A DNA stretch of 34,301 nucleotides, from positions 1-34,301 of the forward strand of contig NZ_JAGSOI010000025.1 of assembly GCF_023684405.1 (NCBI RefSeq). The letters are read 5' to 3'. The position numbers and the translations under genes are program-made. The notes below the pieces were generated by a model. That model saw only the letters and a list, made by a program, of their open reading frames with translations, was not told where the DNA came from and made no database searches. Position 1 is the stretch's first letter. Each line of letters starts with the position of its first letter. This document shows positions 1 through 7,011 of this stretch, piece after piece. Source of the DNA: Methanococcoides seepicolus (GTDB taxonomy: Archaea; Halobacteriota; Methanosarcinia; Methanosarcinales; Methanosarcinaceae).

Positions 1-75
1 CTCTAATTTTATCTGCTTGTCTAACTCTTCAACGGTCATATGCCGTTCAATAAAGATCCCCTCAGGTCTAACCAT
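1..75 (-). CDS. N-terminal end of a putative IS630-type transposase (runs off window)
   Basis: A minus-strand frame opens with ATG at 75-73 and stays open for 25 codons to the window edge. The visible peptide contains MTVEELDKQIKLE. From memory of the family, this resembles the start of helix-turn-helix IS630-like transposases of Methanosarcina, which begin with a TVEELD-type helix before the DNA-binding region. Only the N-terminus is present, so the assignment rests on a short stretch. ATG at codon 13 is an alternative start. A T/A-rich TATATA lies about 15 bases upstream of the first ATG. Confidence 0.4.
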   Translation of the reverse strand, partial: MVRPEGIFIERHMTVEELDKQIKLE

Positions 76-146
76 GGAACAGTCTATATAACGAATTAGT
101 CTAATAATTTGGGGTTTTAACTATAATCAGGTAAATTTAGATAAGG

Positions 147-174
147 ATTTTGGTTTGTTGCCCCAGACCAAAAT
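147..174. repeat. 8-bp inverted repeat between divergent genes
   Basis: ATTTTGGT at 147-154 and ACCAAAAT at 167-174 form a perfect 8-bp stem with a 12-base loop. It lies between the minus-strand transposase start (75) and the plus-strand isomerase start (207). It could be an operator, a hairpin or part of an insertion-sequence end; nothing in the sequence decides between these. Confidence 0.4.
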
Positions 175-206
175 AGTTATTAGAGGCTATTTTCGTTCTA
201 ATCAAT

Positions 207-1016
207 ATGATCATAGGTGCATCCTCCTTTGCAGGCGGTCTTAAAGAGCTGGACCAGCATGTCAAATCCGTCGAGCTCTATATGCCAAAACTTGGAGTAT
301 ATGAAGGAAACTACCTTCAGAAAGACAGGTTAGAACAGATCCTCGACGAACTGTCCACATGCGATCTTGATACATCCATGCATGCACATTATTTTGCAGA
401 CGTTCCAACATATCCAAAGGACCTTGTAGTTGATACTGCATCCATGGAACCCATGCACTTCAAGCTGATGGAAGAATGCATAGCACTTGCAGGAAAGCTC
501 GAAACGAAAGCAGTAGTCATCCATCCCGGCAGAGTTGGAGATGACAGACAAAGGTCCCTTGGCAGGATGACAGATAATCTGAAAAGACTTGCAGCTTTTG
601 CGTCAGAGAACAATGTCATGTTAGGACTCGAGAACAAAGAGGCGACAGACCCCGGCAATCTCTGTTGTGAAGCAGACGAATTGCTCAAAGTTGTAAATGA
701 AGTGGATTCTACGAACCTTGGGGTGACATTTGACATCGGTCATGCGAACCTGACCTGCGGCGGAGAACATGAGAAACTGAACGAGTTCATCAGGACAGTA
801 TCAGAACAAGTGATACATGTGCACCTGCATGACAATTACGGAACGTGGACCTCCAATTACGATGGAGATGAGCACATGGCACCCGGAACCGGCACGATCG
901 ATTATTCAGTGCTTAATTCGCTTAAAGGTTACAAAGGGATATTCAATCTTGAGGTTTTTTCCATTGAAGATGTCCTTGCGGGAAAAGAGATGATCAGAGA
1001 GAATATCAGCCTTTGA
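207..1016 (+). CDS. Sugar phosphate isomerase/epimerase-like TIM-barrel protein
   Basis: This 269-residue protein has the features of the xylose isomerase-like / AP endonuclease family 2 TIM barrel. The metal-site segments appear in order: AVVIHPGR near residue 100, LGLENKEA near 140, FDIGHAN near 175, HVHLHDN near 207, and DEHMAPGTGTIDY near 222-235. Members isomerise or epimerise sugar phosphates or cleave abasic DNA, using divalent metals held by His, Glu and Asp at these positions. The short length and the GTGTIDY loop favour a sugar-phosphate isomerase over an endonuclease. No Shine-Dalgarno sequence is visible before the ATG, so the mRNA may be leaderless. The gene stands alone, 13 bases from the convergent stress-protein gene. 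The exact substrate cannot be told. Confidence 0.85.
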   Translation: MIIGASSFAGGLKELDQHVKSVELYMPKLGVYEGNYLQKDRLEQILDELSTCDLDTSMHAHYFADVPTYPKDLVVDTASMEPMHFKLMEECIALAGKLETKAVVIHPGRVGDDRQRSLGRMTDNLKRLAAFASENNVMLGLENKEATDPGNLCCEADELLKVVNEVDSTNLGVTFDIGHANLTCGGEHEKLNEFIRTVSEQVIHVHLHDNYGTWTSNYDGDEHMAPGTGTIDYSVLNSLKGYKGIFNLEVFSIEDVLAGKEMIRENISL

Positions 1017-1029
1017 TCAACATTTTATT

Positions 1030-1440
1030 TTATAAACGAAATTCCGGCGGAACGACCAGAACAAGTATTGGCGACAGTTGAAGGACCTTCTGTGTCACAG
1101 AACCCATTATCTGTTTTATTCCAGTGTGACCGCGAGTGCCTATAACGATCCTGTCGACATTGTGCTTCTTTGCAGTCTTTACGATCATTTCTGCGGCATG
1201 CCCATCAACGATCTCCGAAATGAGGTTCTGCTCTTTACAGCCTCTTTTGAGAAGTTCTTCCCTTACGCTATTGATCACATGCTCAGCACCGTTCTCACGC
1301 CAAGTTTTCCTCCCAAGCCCCTTGTCTTCGACCACATGAACGATTATGACCTCCGAATCGTGTTTGCTTGCGATTTGACCTGCAACCATTGCAGCGTTTT
1401 CCGAATATCCTGACCCGTCAGTGGGAAGTAATATTTTCAT
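1030..1440 (-). CDS. Universal stress protein (UspA family)
   Basis: This 136-residue single-domain protein starts with the Usp beta-strand MKILLPTDGSGYSENA. It carries the ATP-binding signature near the C-terminus: GTRGHTG, then nine residues, then GSVTQKVL, matching G-2x-G-9x-G(S/T). The length is normal for a single-domain Usp. Usp proteins bind ATP in the cytoplasm and are induced under stress or starvation; the exact job here is unknown. It is convergent with the isomerase gene and divergent from nothing nearby. About 160 bases of AT-rich DNA separate it from the next minus-strand gene, so it probably has its own promoter. Confidence 0.93.
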   Translation of the reverse strand: MKILLPTDGSGYSENAAMVAGQIASKHDSEVIIVHVVEDKGLGRKTWRENGAEHVINSVREELLKRGCKEQNLISEIVDGHAAEMIVKTAKKHNVDRIVIGTRGHTGIKQIMGSVTQKVLQLSPILVLVVPPEFRL

Positions 1441-1601
1441 ATAATTTTTGGTTACTTTTTAAGTGTATTAAAGTTATTGGAGATCGACCTTTAGCTAATT
1501 CATTCTATATTTATTCAGGAATTGATCAAAAACGAAAAAATCAAAAATAAATGTAAAACAAAAATAAAACATCATGAAAAAAATGGAGGAAAGAGGAGCC
1601 T

Positions 1602-2117
1602 TTATCCCCTCTGAACTGTTTCGAGGTGAGCTGCCACAATAGCATCCAGCCCCATTACGACATTTCCATCAGATATGGTATAAGGAATGTTCTCTTTCGG
1701 ATATGCCACGCATGACCCCTGGATACCTTCTCCGGTACTAGCATCAAACCTAGTTCTGCATGAATCGCAGACAAGTACCCCGTTGTCAAGGGAAAAACCA
1801 ATTGAGCCACATGGCGGACAAACGTTCGATCTGACTATTATGTCGTCACCTAGCTTATAGGCCATAACTGCGATCTCACCTGTATCGGTATTTACCTTGA
1901 AATGAGTGTTTACGTTCTCCTCGATCGCCTGGACAGGGATCGTAACAATATTGCCCGATACTTCCGGATCAATCCACGTTGCTGCAATAGGTTTAACGAC
2001 AGATTCCGCAACAGGTTCAACAGCAGCTTCTGCCTGTGTATCATTTTCAAGACATCCGGGTACAAACGCAACCGCAATCATTATCAGCAGTATGGTCCCT
2101 ATTAATTTTGAATTCAT
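1602..2117 (-). CDS. DUF2318 Fe-S/metal-binding lipoprotein
   Basis: This 171-residue protein has an N-terminal hydrophobic segment ending in a lipobox-like VPGC at about residues 19-22, so it is probably anchored outside the membrane by a lipid. The C-terminal half is the DUF2318 domain: NVCPPCGSIGFSL, then VCDSCRTRFD, giving two CxxC pairs, followed by GSCVAYP. These cysteines look like a metal or Fe-S site. In Campylobacter a DUF2318 protein is encoded beside FtsX-type permeases and an ABC ATPase in the P19/FTR1 iron uptake cluster. The same three parts are seen here in the order permease, ATPase, lipoprotein. No FTR1 permease or P19 gene is in the window, so a role in iron or other metal handling is an inference. 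Confidence 0.8.
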   Translation of the reverse strand: MNSKLIGTILLIMIAVAFVPGCLENDTQAEAAVEPVAESVVKPIAATWIDPEVSGNIVTIPVQAIEENVNTHFKVNTDTGEIAVMAYKLGDDIIVRSNVCPPCGSIGFSLDNGVLVCDSCRTRFDASTGEGIQGSCVAYPKENIPYTISDGNVVMGLDAIVAAHLETVQRG

Positions 2118-2123
2118 TTTATA

Positions 2124-2786
2124 TCATTCCTTTATTTTTCCATCTTGTAAGTTGATGATCCTGTCCGACATTCTGGCAAGGTCGTGATTGTGCGTTATCA
2201 TGACCACAGTCATATCGTCCTTCAGGGAATTGAGAAGGGAGATTATCCTCTCCCCTGTTTCTTTATCCAGTGCCCCAGTGGGTTCATCCGCAAGCAGTAT
2301 TTTAGGACTCATGACCAATGCCCTTGCGATCGCGACCCTTTGTTGTTCCCCCCCACTTAGCTCAGAGGGTTTATGGTCCAAACGATGGGAAAGCTCCACT
2401 CTTTCAAGGGCATCAAGGGCTGCACTATGACCCTTATCCCCTGCAAAAACAAGAGGTAAGGCAACATTCTCGTATGCGGTAAGAGAGGGGATAAGGTGGA
2501 ATTGCTGGAACACAAAACCCACTGTCCTCCGCCTATAGTCGACCATCTCTTTCCGGGATATTGTAGTGAGATCATCCCCGTCTATGAGAATGGACCCTCC
2601 TGTGGGCCTGTCCAGCATTCCGATCAGGTTCATCAGGGTAGTTTTACCGGACCCGGATTGCCCCATGATGGACACAAACTCCCCATTCTCAATGTCCATA
2701 TCGATGCCATGCAGTACCTCAACATCATTGGGTCCTATTTTGTAGCTCTTTTTCAATCCACTTGCATGGATCAGTCCGTTAGACAC
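2124..2786 (-). CDS. ABC transporter ATP-binding protein (LolD/MacB type)
   Basis: This 220-residue nucleotide-binding subunit has the Walker A motif GQSGSGKTT at about residues 42-50, the Q-loop in VFQQFHLIP, the signature LSGGEQQR, Walker B ILLADEPTGALD and the switch histidine in MITHNHD. Length and motif set fit the LolD/MacB/FtsE class, which pairs with FtsX-like permeases rather than with classical importers. The start codon overlaps the end of the permease gene by 8 bases, and the lipoprotein gene follows 6 bases after the stop, so the three genes form one translationally coupled operon read on the minus strand. The ATPase probably powers conformational changes of the permease acting on a partner outside the membrane. 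Confidence 0.95.
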   Translation of the reverse strand: MSNGLIHASGLKKSYKIGPNDVEVLHGIDMDIENGEFVSIMGQSGSGKTTLMNLIGMLDRPTGGSILIDGDDLTTISRKEMVDYRRRTVGFVFQQFHLIPSLTAYENVALPLVFAGDKGHSAALDALERVELSHRLDHKPSELSGGEQQRVAIARALVMSPKILLADEPTGALDKETGERIISLLNSLKDDMTVVMITHNHDLARMSDRIINLQDGKIKE

Positions 2787-3948
2787 TCCTTAACACCTCC
2801 GCAGGATCAATACTCAATGCCCGTTTTGCAGGGATTATGGATGCGACAATTCCCACCAGCACAGCCATACCGGAGACCAGAGGCAGAAGTTCCCACATTG
2901 GGAAAGGTTCAGCAAAGCCCAGTAAAGGGGCAATTAGGTATGATAGCAAAGTTCCGGTCCCAAATCCAATGCTGCCCCCGATCGTTCCGATCAATGCTCC
3001 TTCAAGGAACAACATTGATATGACCTGATGATCGCTTGCGCCAATTGCACGCATGATCCCGATCTCCCTTATCTTTTCGTTCACAGATGCAAGCATGGTA
3101 GAGGCAACTGTAAGGGTACTTACAAGCAGGGTTATGATCGAGATCGCCATTGCAGACGTTTGAGTATGCTTGATCATGGCCATCTCACTCTGAACGATCT
3201 GACTCATTGCCTTGGCTTCCACATCCGGCAGGGCGCCTTCTATCTGGAGGCTCATTTCGGACACCGGACAGTCATTACAAAGGGCACGAACATCAATGCT
3301 GCTAACTTTTCCCTTTTTATCAAGAAGGGTCTGAGAGACGGAAAGGGGCATTATTATGTAGCCATCTTCCTCCCCACCCGTACTCTCAACAATACCCAAC
3401 ACTTCAAGGTCCATGGCGACACCGTTCCCTTCAAGGGTAAGGGTCGAGCCAGCATCCAATCCGAGTGGTTTTGCTATGTCCGATCCAAGCATCACTTCCG
3501 TCCCATTGGGATCGGATAGCCATTCCCCGTTTATGTTCCACCACGATCTGAGATTTTGTTCCTGTTCCACATCAACCCCCATTACTATGACCTTTCCATG
3601 CCCAAGTCCTGCAACACCATACAAACGAGGCGCCACCACCCCCAGATTCGCACTGTTCTCGATATCGTATATTCCGGGAATATCGGATTCCAATATGTAG
3701 TTATCACCAGTGGATATCGAGCCGAGAGATGTCGAACCTGCTATCAAGGGTATCGAATTTGTCTGCGGCCTTACGATGATATTAGCACCGAAATTGTTCG
3801 ACTCCTCGTAAAGGCTTTCAGTTGCAGCAGAAAACGTTGTAACAACCGCAACCATAGCGGATGCTGCAACAATGATCCCCAGGACTGCGATCGCAAGTTT
3901 AGTTCTCCTGCGGAAAACGTCTTTTAAAACAACAGAATATAAGCGCAT
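2779..3948 (-). CDS. FtsX/MacB-type ABC transporter permease
   Basis: This 389-residue permease has one transmembrane helix near the N-terminus (about 18-40), a large extracytoplasmic MacB-like periplasmic core domain (about 45-255), and three more helices near 260-385. The C-terminal IIPAKRALSIDPAEVLR is typical of FtsX/MacB permeases. IREIGIMRAIGAS just after the second helix is the conserved coupling segment of this family. It is the first gene of the permease-ATPase-DUF2318 operon. The extracellular domain contains one CNDCP motif (about residues 213-217), unusual for this family and possibly matched to the cysteine-rich DUF2318 partner. Transport of a metal or handling of surface proteins is possible; the sequence does not decide. 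Confidence 0.92.
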   Translation of the reverse strand: MRLYSVVLKDVFRRRTKLAIAVLGIIVAASAMVAVVTTFSAATESLYEESNNFGANIIVRPQTNSIPLIAGSTSLGSISTGDNYILESDIPGIYDIENSANLGVVAPRLYGVAGLGHGKVIVMGVDVEQEQNLRSWWNINGEWLSDPNGTEVMLGSDIAKPLGLDAGSTLTLEGNGVAMDLEVLGIVESTGGEEDGYIIMPLSVSQTLLDKKGKVSSIDVRALCNDCPVSEMSLQIEGALPDVEAKAMSQIVQSEMAMIKHTQTSAMAISIITLLVSTLTVASTMLASVNEKIREIGIMRAIGASDHQVISMLFLEGALIGTIGGSIGFGTGTLLSYLIAPLLGFAEPFPMWELLPLVSGMAVLVGIVASIIPAKRALSIDPAEVLRSV

Positions 3949-4106
3949 AAAATGTAATTGAAAAGATAGCTACATTAATGCAATTTACAAGGCAAATATG
4001 GCCCCTAAGTAAAGCCCTCACATTTAGAGGAATTATATAGACCATATAGATCGTTCTGAATCTACCCATTTCAACAACAGCACAGCTTTCACCCCCCTCA
4101 GCACTG

Positions 4107-4143
4107 CTCGCAATAGCATTACTCGCAATAGCATTACTCGCAA
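4107..4143 (+). repeat. 15-bp tandem repeat inside a hydrophobic ORF remnant
   Basis: The unit CTCGCAATAGCATTA occurs at 4107-4121 and 4122-4136, followed by a partial copy at 4137-4143. On the plus strand the repeat sits in an open frame from 4050 to 4163 that reads as a Leu/Ala/Ile membrane helix (LLAIALLAIALLA) followed by a basic tail (NRHKK) and TAA. That layout resembles the C-terminal anchor of a surface protein. No start codon lies in the open part. The same frame upstream from ATG 3978 is broken by two TAG codons at 4038 and 4047. It may be a gene remnant or chance. Confidence 0.4.
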
Positions 4144-4226
4144 CATACAACAGACACAAGAAATAATGAATGTCCATTAGAATATTATAAATAAGTGAAA
4201 CGGAACTATATATGTGGAGTCGAAAT

Positions 4227-4637
4227 ATGGATTGTCTGTTCTGCAATATAATAAAGGGAGAGATCCCATCCCATAAGATCTATGAAGACGAGGAGACCTA
4301 TGCTTTCCTTGACATAAACCCCTGTTCCAGAGGGCATACCGTAGTTATCCCTAAAAAGCACTACGACAGCTTTACCGACATGCCAACGGAAGATGCCGGT
4401 TCACTTTTCGCTACCGTGAAAATGCTAACAGGGATGATAGAGGATGCCATGTCAGCGGACGGCTCGAACGTCGGTCTCAATAACAAAGCTGCTGCCGGTC
4501 AGTTAGTGCCACATGTGCATGTCCACATCATCCCGAGAATGGATGGAGATAATGGCGGTTCAATGCATTCGATAGTAGCTGTCAGCGGTGCAGGGAACGA
4601 TCTGGAAGAGTTGGCTGAGAGTTTGAGGGTTGATTGA
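4227..4637 (+). CDS. HIT-family nucleotide hydrolase/transferase (intact copy)
   Basis: This 136-residue histidine-triad protein has CLFCNIIKGEIP at the N-terminus, SRGHTVVIPKKH in the middle, and the active-site triad as HVHVHIIPR near residue 97-105. HIT proteins bind nucleotides and hydrolyse or transfer nucleoside phosphoramidates or dinucleoside polyphosphates. ATG 4227 is chosen over the in-frame ATG at 4212 because GGAG at 4216-4219 lies 7 bases before it, and because the family starts right at the CxxC segment. The last 310 bp (4328-4637, to the exact end of the stop codon) are repeated at 6138-6447. This copy keeps the 5' third that the other copy lacks, so it is the functional one. 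Confidence 0.93.
   Translation: MDCLFCNIIKGEIPSHKIYEDEETYAFLDINPCSRGHTVVIPKKHYDSFTDMPTEDAGSLFATVKMLTGMIEDAMSADGSNVGLNNKAAAGQLVPHVHVHIIPRMDGDNGGSMHSIVAVSGAGNDLEELAESLRVD
4328..4637 (+). repeat. 310-bp direct repeat, left copy (3' part of HIT gene)
   Basis: This segment aligns without gaps to 6138-6447 at an offset of 1,810 bases. I count 11 mismatches in 310 positions, all but two in the first 130 bases. The identity ends exactly at the TGA stop codon on the right. Only the four-base stretch CAGA and onward is shared on the left. With its partner it frames the Fic gene. Confidence 0.95.
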
Positions 4638-4680
4638 TAAAGCTTAAGGGATAAGAGAGGAGTTATTGATTTTAACGCTT

Positions 4681-5997
4681 TTATGCATCATTGTGTATTA
4701 AAACAAATAAAAACTCCTTCCCGGATTTTTGTTTTTTGAGATGACCAATTTCTTCAAGATGAAATAAGTCGCTTCTTGCCGTAGCATACGATACACCTTG
4801 TGTATTCATGACTTCTTTTACTGCCATTGTTTTGTGTGGATATTTTATAAATTGCCTAAGTATTTCTCGTTGCCTGATGTTTAATTCATCAGATTCATTC
4901 ATGTATATCAGGGCCTGATATTGTTCCTGCTGCTTAATTTCAAGATATTTTAGAATTTCATGCAACGATTCTATTATAGCAGTTAAATTAAATTTAATAA
5001 AGTACGTCAGATCACCAATCTCTTTATCTTTATCAAAAAAGTAATCCGATTCTGTATATTGATATGCCAATTTATATTGCCGGCGTTTTTTGTAGATCAA
5101 ACGTGATACGGACATATACTCAAAAAGCCAATAATCCTTTTTCAGGACATACCAGTAAAATAGACTTCTGCCAGTACGCCCATTTCCATCATTAAATGGG
5201 TGAATATAATTAAGTAAGTAATGAAGAAATATTCCTTTAATTATGGGATGAATGAAAAACTGGTCATCATTATTTGCAAAATTGCACAGTTCGCTCACTA
5301 ATTCTGATACTTCTTCTTTTTTTGGAGGAGTATGTAAAACTTCACCATCATTATCAAAAACTCGGATCTCATCGTTGTCCCTGAAAACGCCTTCGTCTTC
5401 AGGATTGTCGAGAGTACCTTCGGTCATTCTTTTTTGAAGTTCCAGAAGAAGTTCAGGAGTCATTTCTTCATTTTTTATTTCTAACACATATTTCATTGTG
5501 TTATAATTGTTAATGATCATCCGCTCATCTTTGTTTTCTGGTTTTTTACTTTTCCTTAGCATCTCCTTTGCGACTCGACGTGATGGTGTTGCTCCCTCGA
5601 TCTGACTTGATGCAATAGCTTCTTCCATAAGAGAATTTAATATGTACTTTTCACGATTGTCAGAGATAGCATCGATAACGCTTGAAAGATTTCCTGCTGC
5701 GCCTTTATCGAGGGTGTGCAATTTTTCTTGAAACTCATCAAGCATCGTATAATGAAATATATATTTTCCAAAAACAACTTTATTAGGAGCCTTCATGGCC
5801 CGAAACATTTTCATTAAGTACCACAAATAAATTGGTTTGATTGGAATGTTGTCTTTCCTTTTTCCAACCTCTTCCCAATGAAGATATCTCCGATTATATT
5901 CAGAAACAAAATTGATCACATCTTGATCATGAATGTACTTCATTGCCTCAGTTCCATCTTCCGTGGACAATGAGGATATTTTGAGTATCTTTTTCAT
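4681..5997 (-). CDS. fic: Fic-domain AMP-transferase with N-terminal inhibitory motif and C-terminal winged helix
   Basis: This 438-residue Fic protein carries the catalytic motif HPFNDGNGRTGR at residues 266-277. It also has an inhibitory helix motif (S/T)xxxE(G/N) as SSQIEG at residues 130-135, placed before the Fic core as in class II enzymes. The N-terminal part (about 30-120) is the Fic_N-type region. The C-terminal 60 residues form a predicted winged helix (REILRQFIKYPHKTMAVKEV and onward). Such enzymes usually transfer AMP from ATP to a target protein hydroxyl and are held off by the inhibitory glutamate. Many are stand-alone regulators, others part of toxin-antitoxin or defence islands. 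The gene is on the opposite strand to, and exactly between, two copies of the HIT gene's 3' end. Confidence 0.93.
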   Translation of the reverse strand: MKKILKISSLSTEDGTEAMKYIHDQDVINFVSEYNRRYLHWEEVGKRKDNIPIKPIYLWYLMKMFRAMKAPNKVVFGKYIFHYTMLDEFQEKLHTLDKGAAGNLSSVIDAISDNREKYILNSLMEEAIASSQIEGATPSRRVAKEMLRKSKKPENKDERMIINNYNTMKYVLEIKNEEMTPELLLELQKRMTEGTLDNPEDEGVFRDNDEIRVFDNDGEVLHTPPKKEEVSELVSELCNFANNDDQFFIHPIIKGIFLHYLLNYIHPFNDGNGRTGRSLFYWYVLKKDYWLFEYMSVSRLIYKKRRQYKLAYQYTESDYFFDKDKEIGDLTYFIKFNLTAIIESLHEILKYLEIKQQEQYQALIYMNESDELNIRQREILRQFIKYPHKTMAVKEVMNTQGVSYATARSDLFHLEEIGHLKKQKSGKEFLFVLIHNDA

Positions 5998-6137
5998 ATT
6001 ATCAATATCTAATAAATTAGTACAGTTTATAGAATTTAATACTTAATAATACTAACTATTAATTTAATAGATATTAACAGATACCAATAGTTTATTTTTA
6101 ACTTGCTTAAAATTGCACAGTTCTTATTGAGATTTGT

Positions 6138-6447
6138 CAGAGGGCATACCGTAGTTGCCCCAAAAAAGCACTACGACAGCTTTACCGACATGCCAACGGA
6201 AGATGCAGGTTCCCTTTTCACCACCGTGAAAATGCTAACAGGTATGTTAGAGGATGCCATGTCAGCGGACGGCTCGAACGTTGGTCTCAATAACAAAGCT
6301 GCTGCCGGTCAGTTAGTGCCACATGTGCATGTCCACATCATCCCGAGAATGGATGGAGACAATGGCGGTTCAATGCATTCGATAGTAGCTGTCAGCGGTG
6401 CAGGGAACGATCTGGAAGAGTTGGCTGAGAGTTTGAGGGTTGATTGA
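6138..6447 (+). pseudogene. 5'-truncated second copy of the HIT gene (right direct repeat)
   Basis: The frame matches residues 35-136 of the intact HIT protein from RGHTVV to the C-terminus, including HVHVHIIPR, but lacks the N-terminal third with the CxxC and first strands. The upstream in-frame codons (from TTG 6103) are unrelated, and there is no plausible ribosome binding site, so it is not a functional gene. Of 11 differences from the left copy most are synonymous; Ile to Ala, Ala to Thr and Ile to Leu are the amino-acid changes. That pattern suggests the copy diverged while still part of a selected gene, for example in a related strain, before it was joined here. Confidence 0.9.
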
Positions 6448-7011
6448 GGTATTGACAGCGATTAATTTTACTTTTTTGATTTGGATTTTGTTAGTATTAT
6501 CTGACAGAGGCACGAAAATAGCGGTTCTGAAAGATAATATTGATGAGGGAGTTGTGAATTACTCTTGACAATTTTGCAACACAAAAAAATAATTTCCTAT
6601 TACTTGCATAACTATATCGATACCATCTGAGTACATTTTAAGCAAACACAATTGCGCTCCTATTAAGTCTGTTTGAGTATCTACAACGAGAGCTTATTAT
6701 TATTAAATTTTCAGACTATTTTTTAAAATTGGAATCGAGAAATTATATAGAGTTATTATTTACTACCTCTGTTAGTCCTAATTGAAAAAATTGAAGAAAT
6801 ATTACTAGCGTGTAAGCATAATAGATTGAGATTTGATAGAAATATACAAGTTGCTGAATATAAACTATAGAATAGCCTAATAGATATCAGCACAAATAAT
6901 CAACATTTGAATTATTAATTTTTTAACATGTGTGTTTAATTATATGATAAGTTATTTAAAGTAATCGAAATATTACTTATTATAATTTTAGAGTGATTAT
7001 AGGGAATCATA
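6448..7011. other. 564-bp AT-rich intergenic region without genes
   Basis: No open frame of useful length or coding-like sequence is visible on either strand. The DNA is far more AT-rich than the chromosomal genes at the left. Toward its right end it holds the probable promoter of the helicase operon. Confidence 0.7.
6959..6990 (+). promoter_or_regulatory. Inverted repeat and TATA-like box upstream of the helicase operon
   Basis: AAGTAAT at 6959-6965 and ATTACTT at 6972-6978 form a perfect 7-bp inverted repeat with a 6-base spacer. They run directly into a TATA-like stretch TTATTATAATTTTA at 6977-6990, about 25 bases before ATG 7012. A weak GGGA lies a few bases before the start. The repeat could be an operator overlapping the core promoter. 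Confidence 0.45.
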
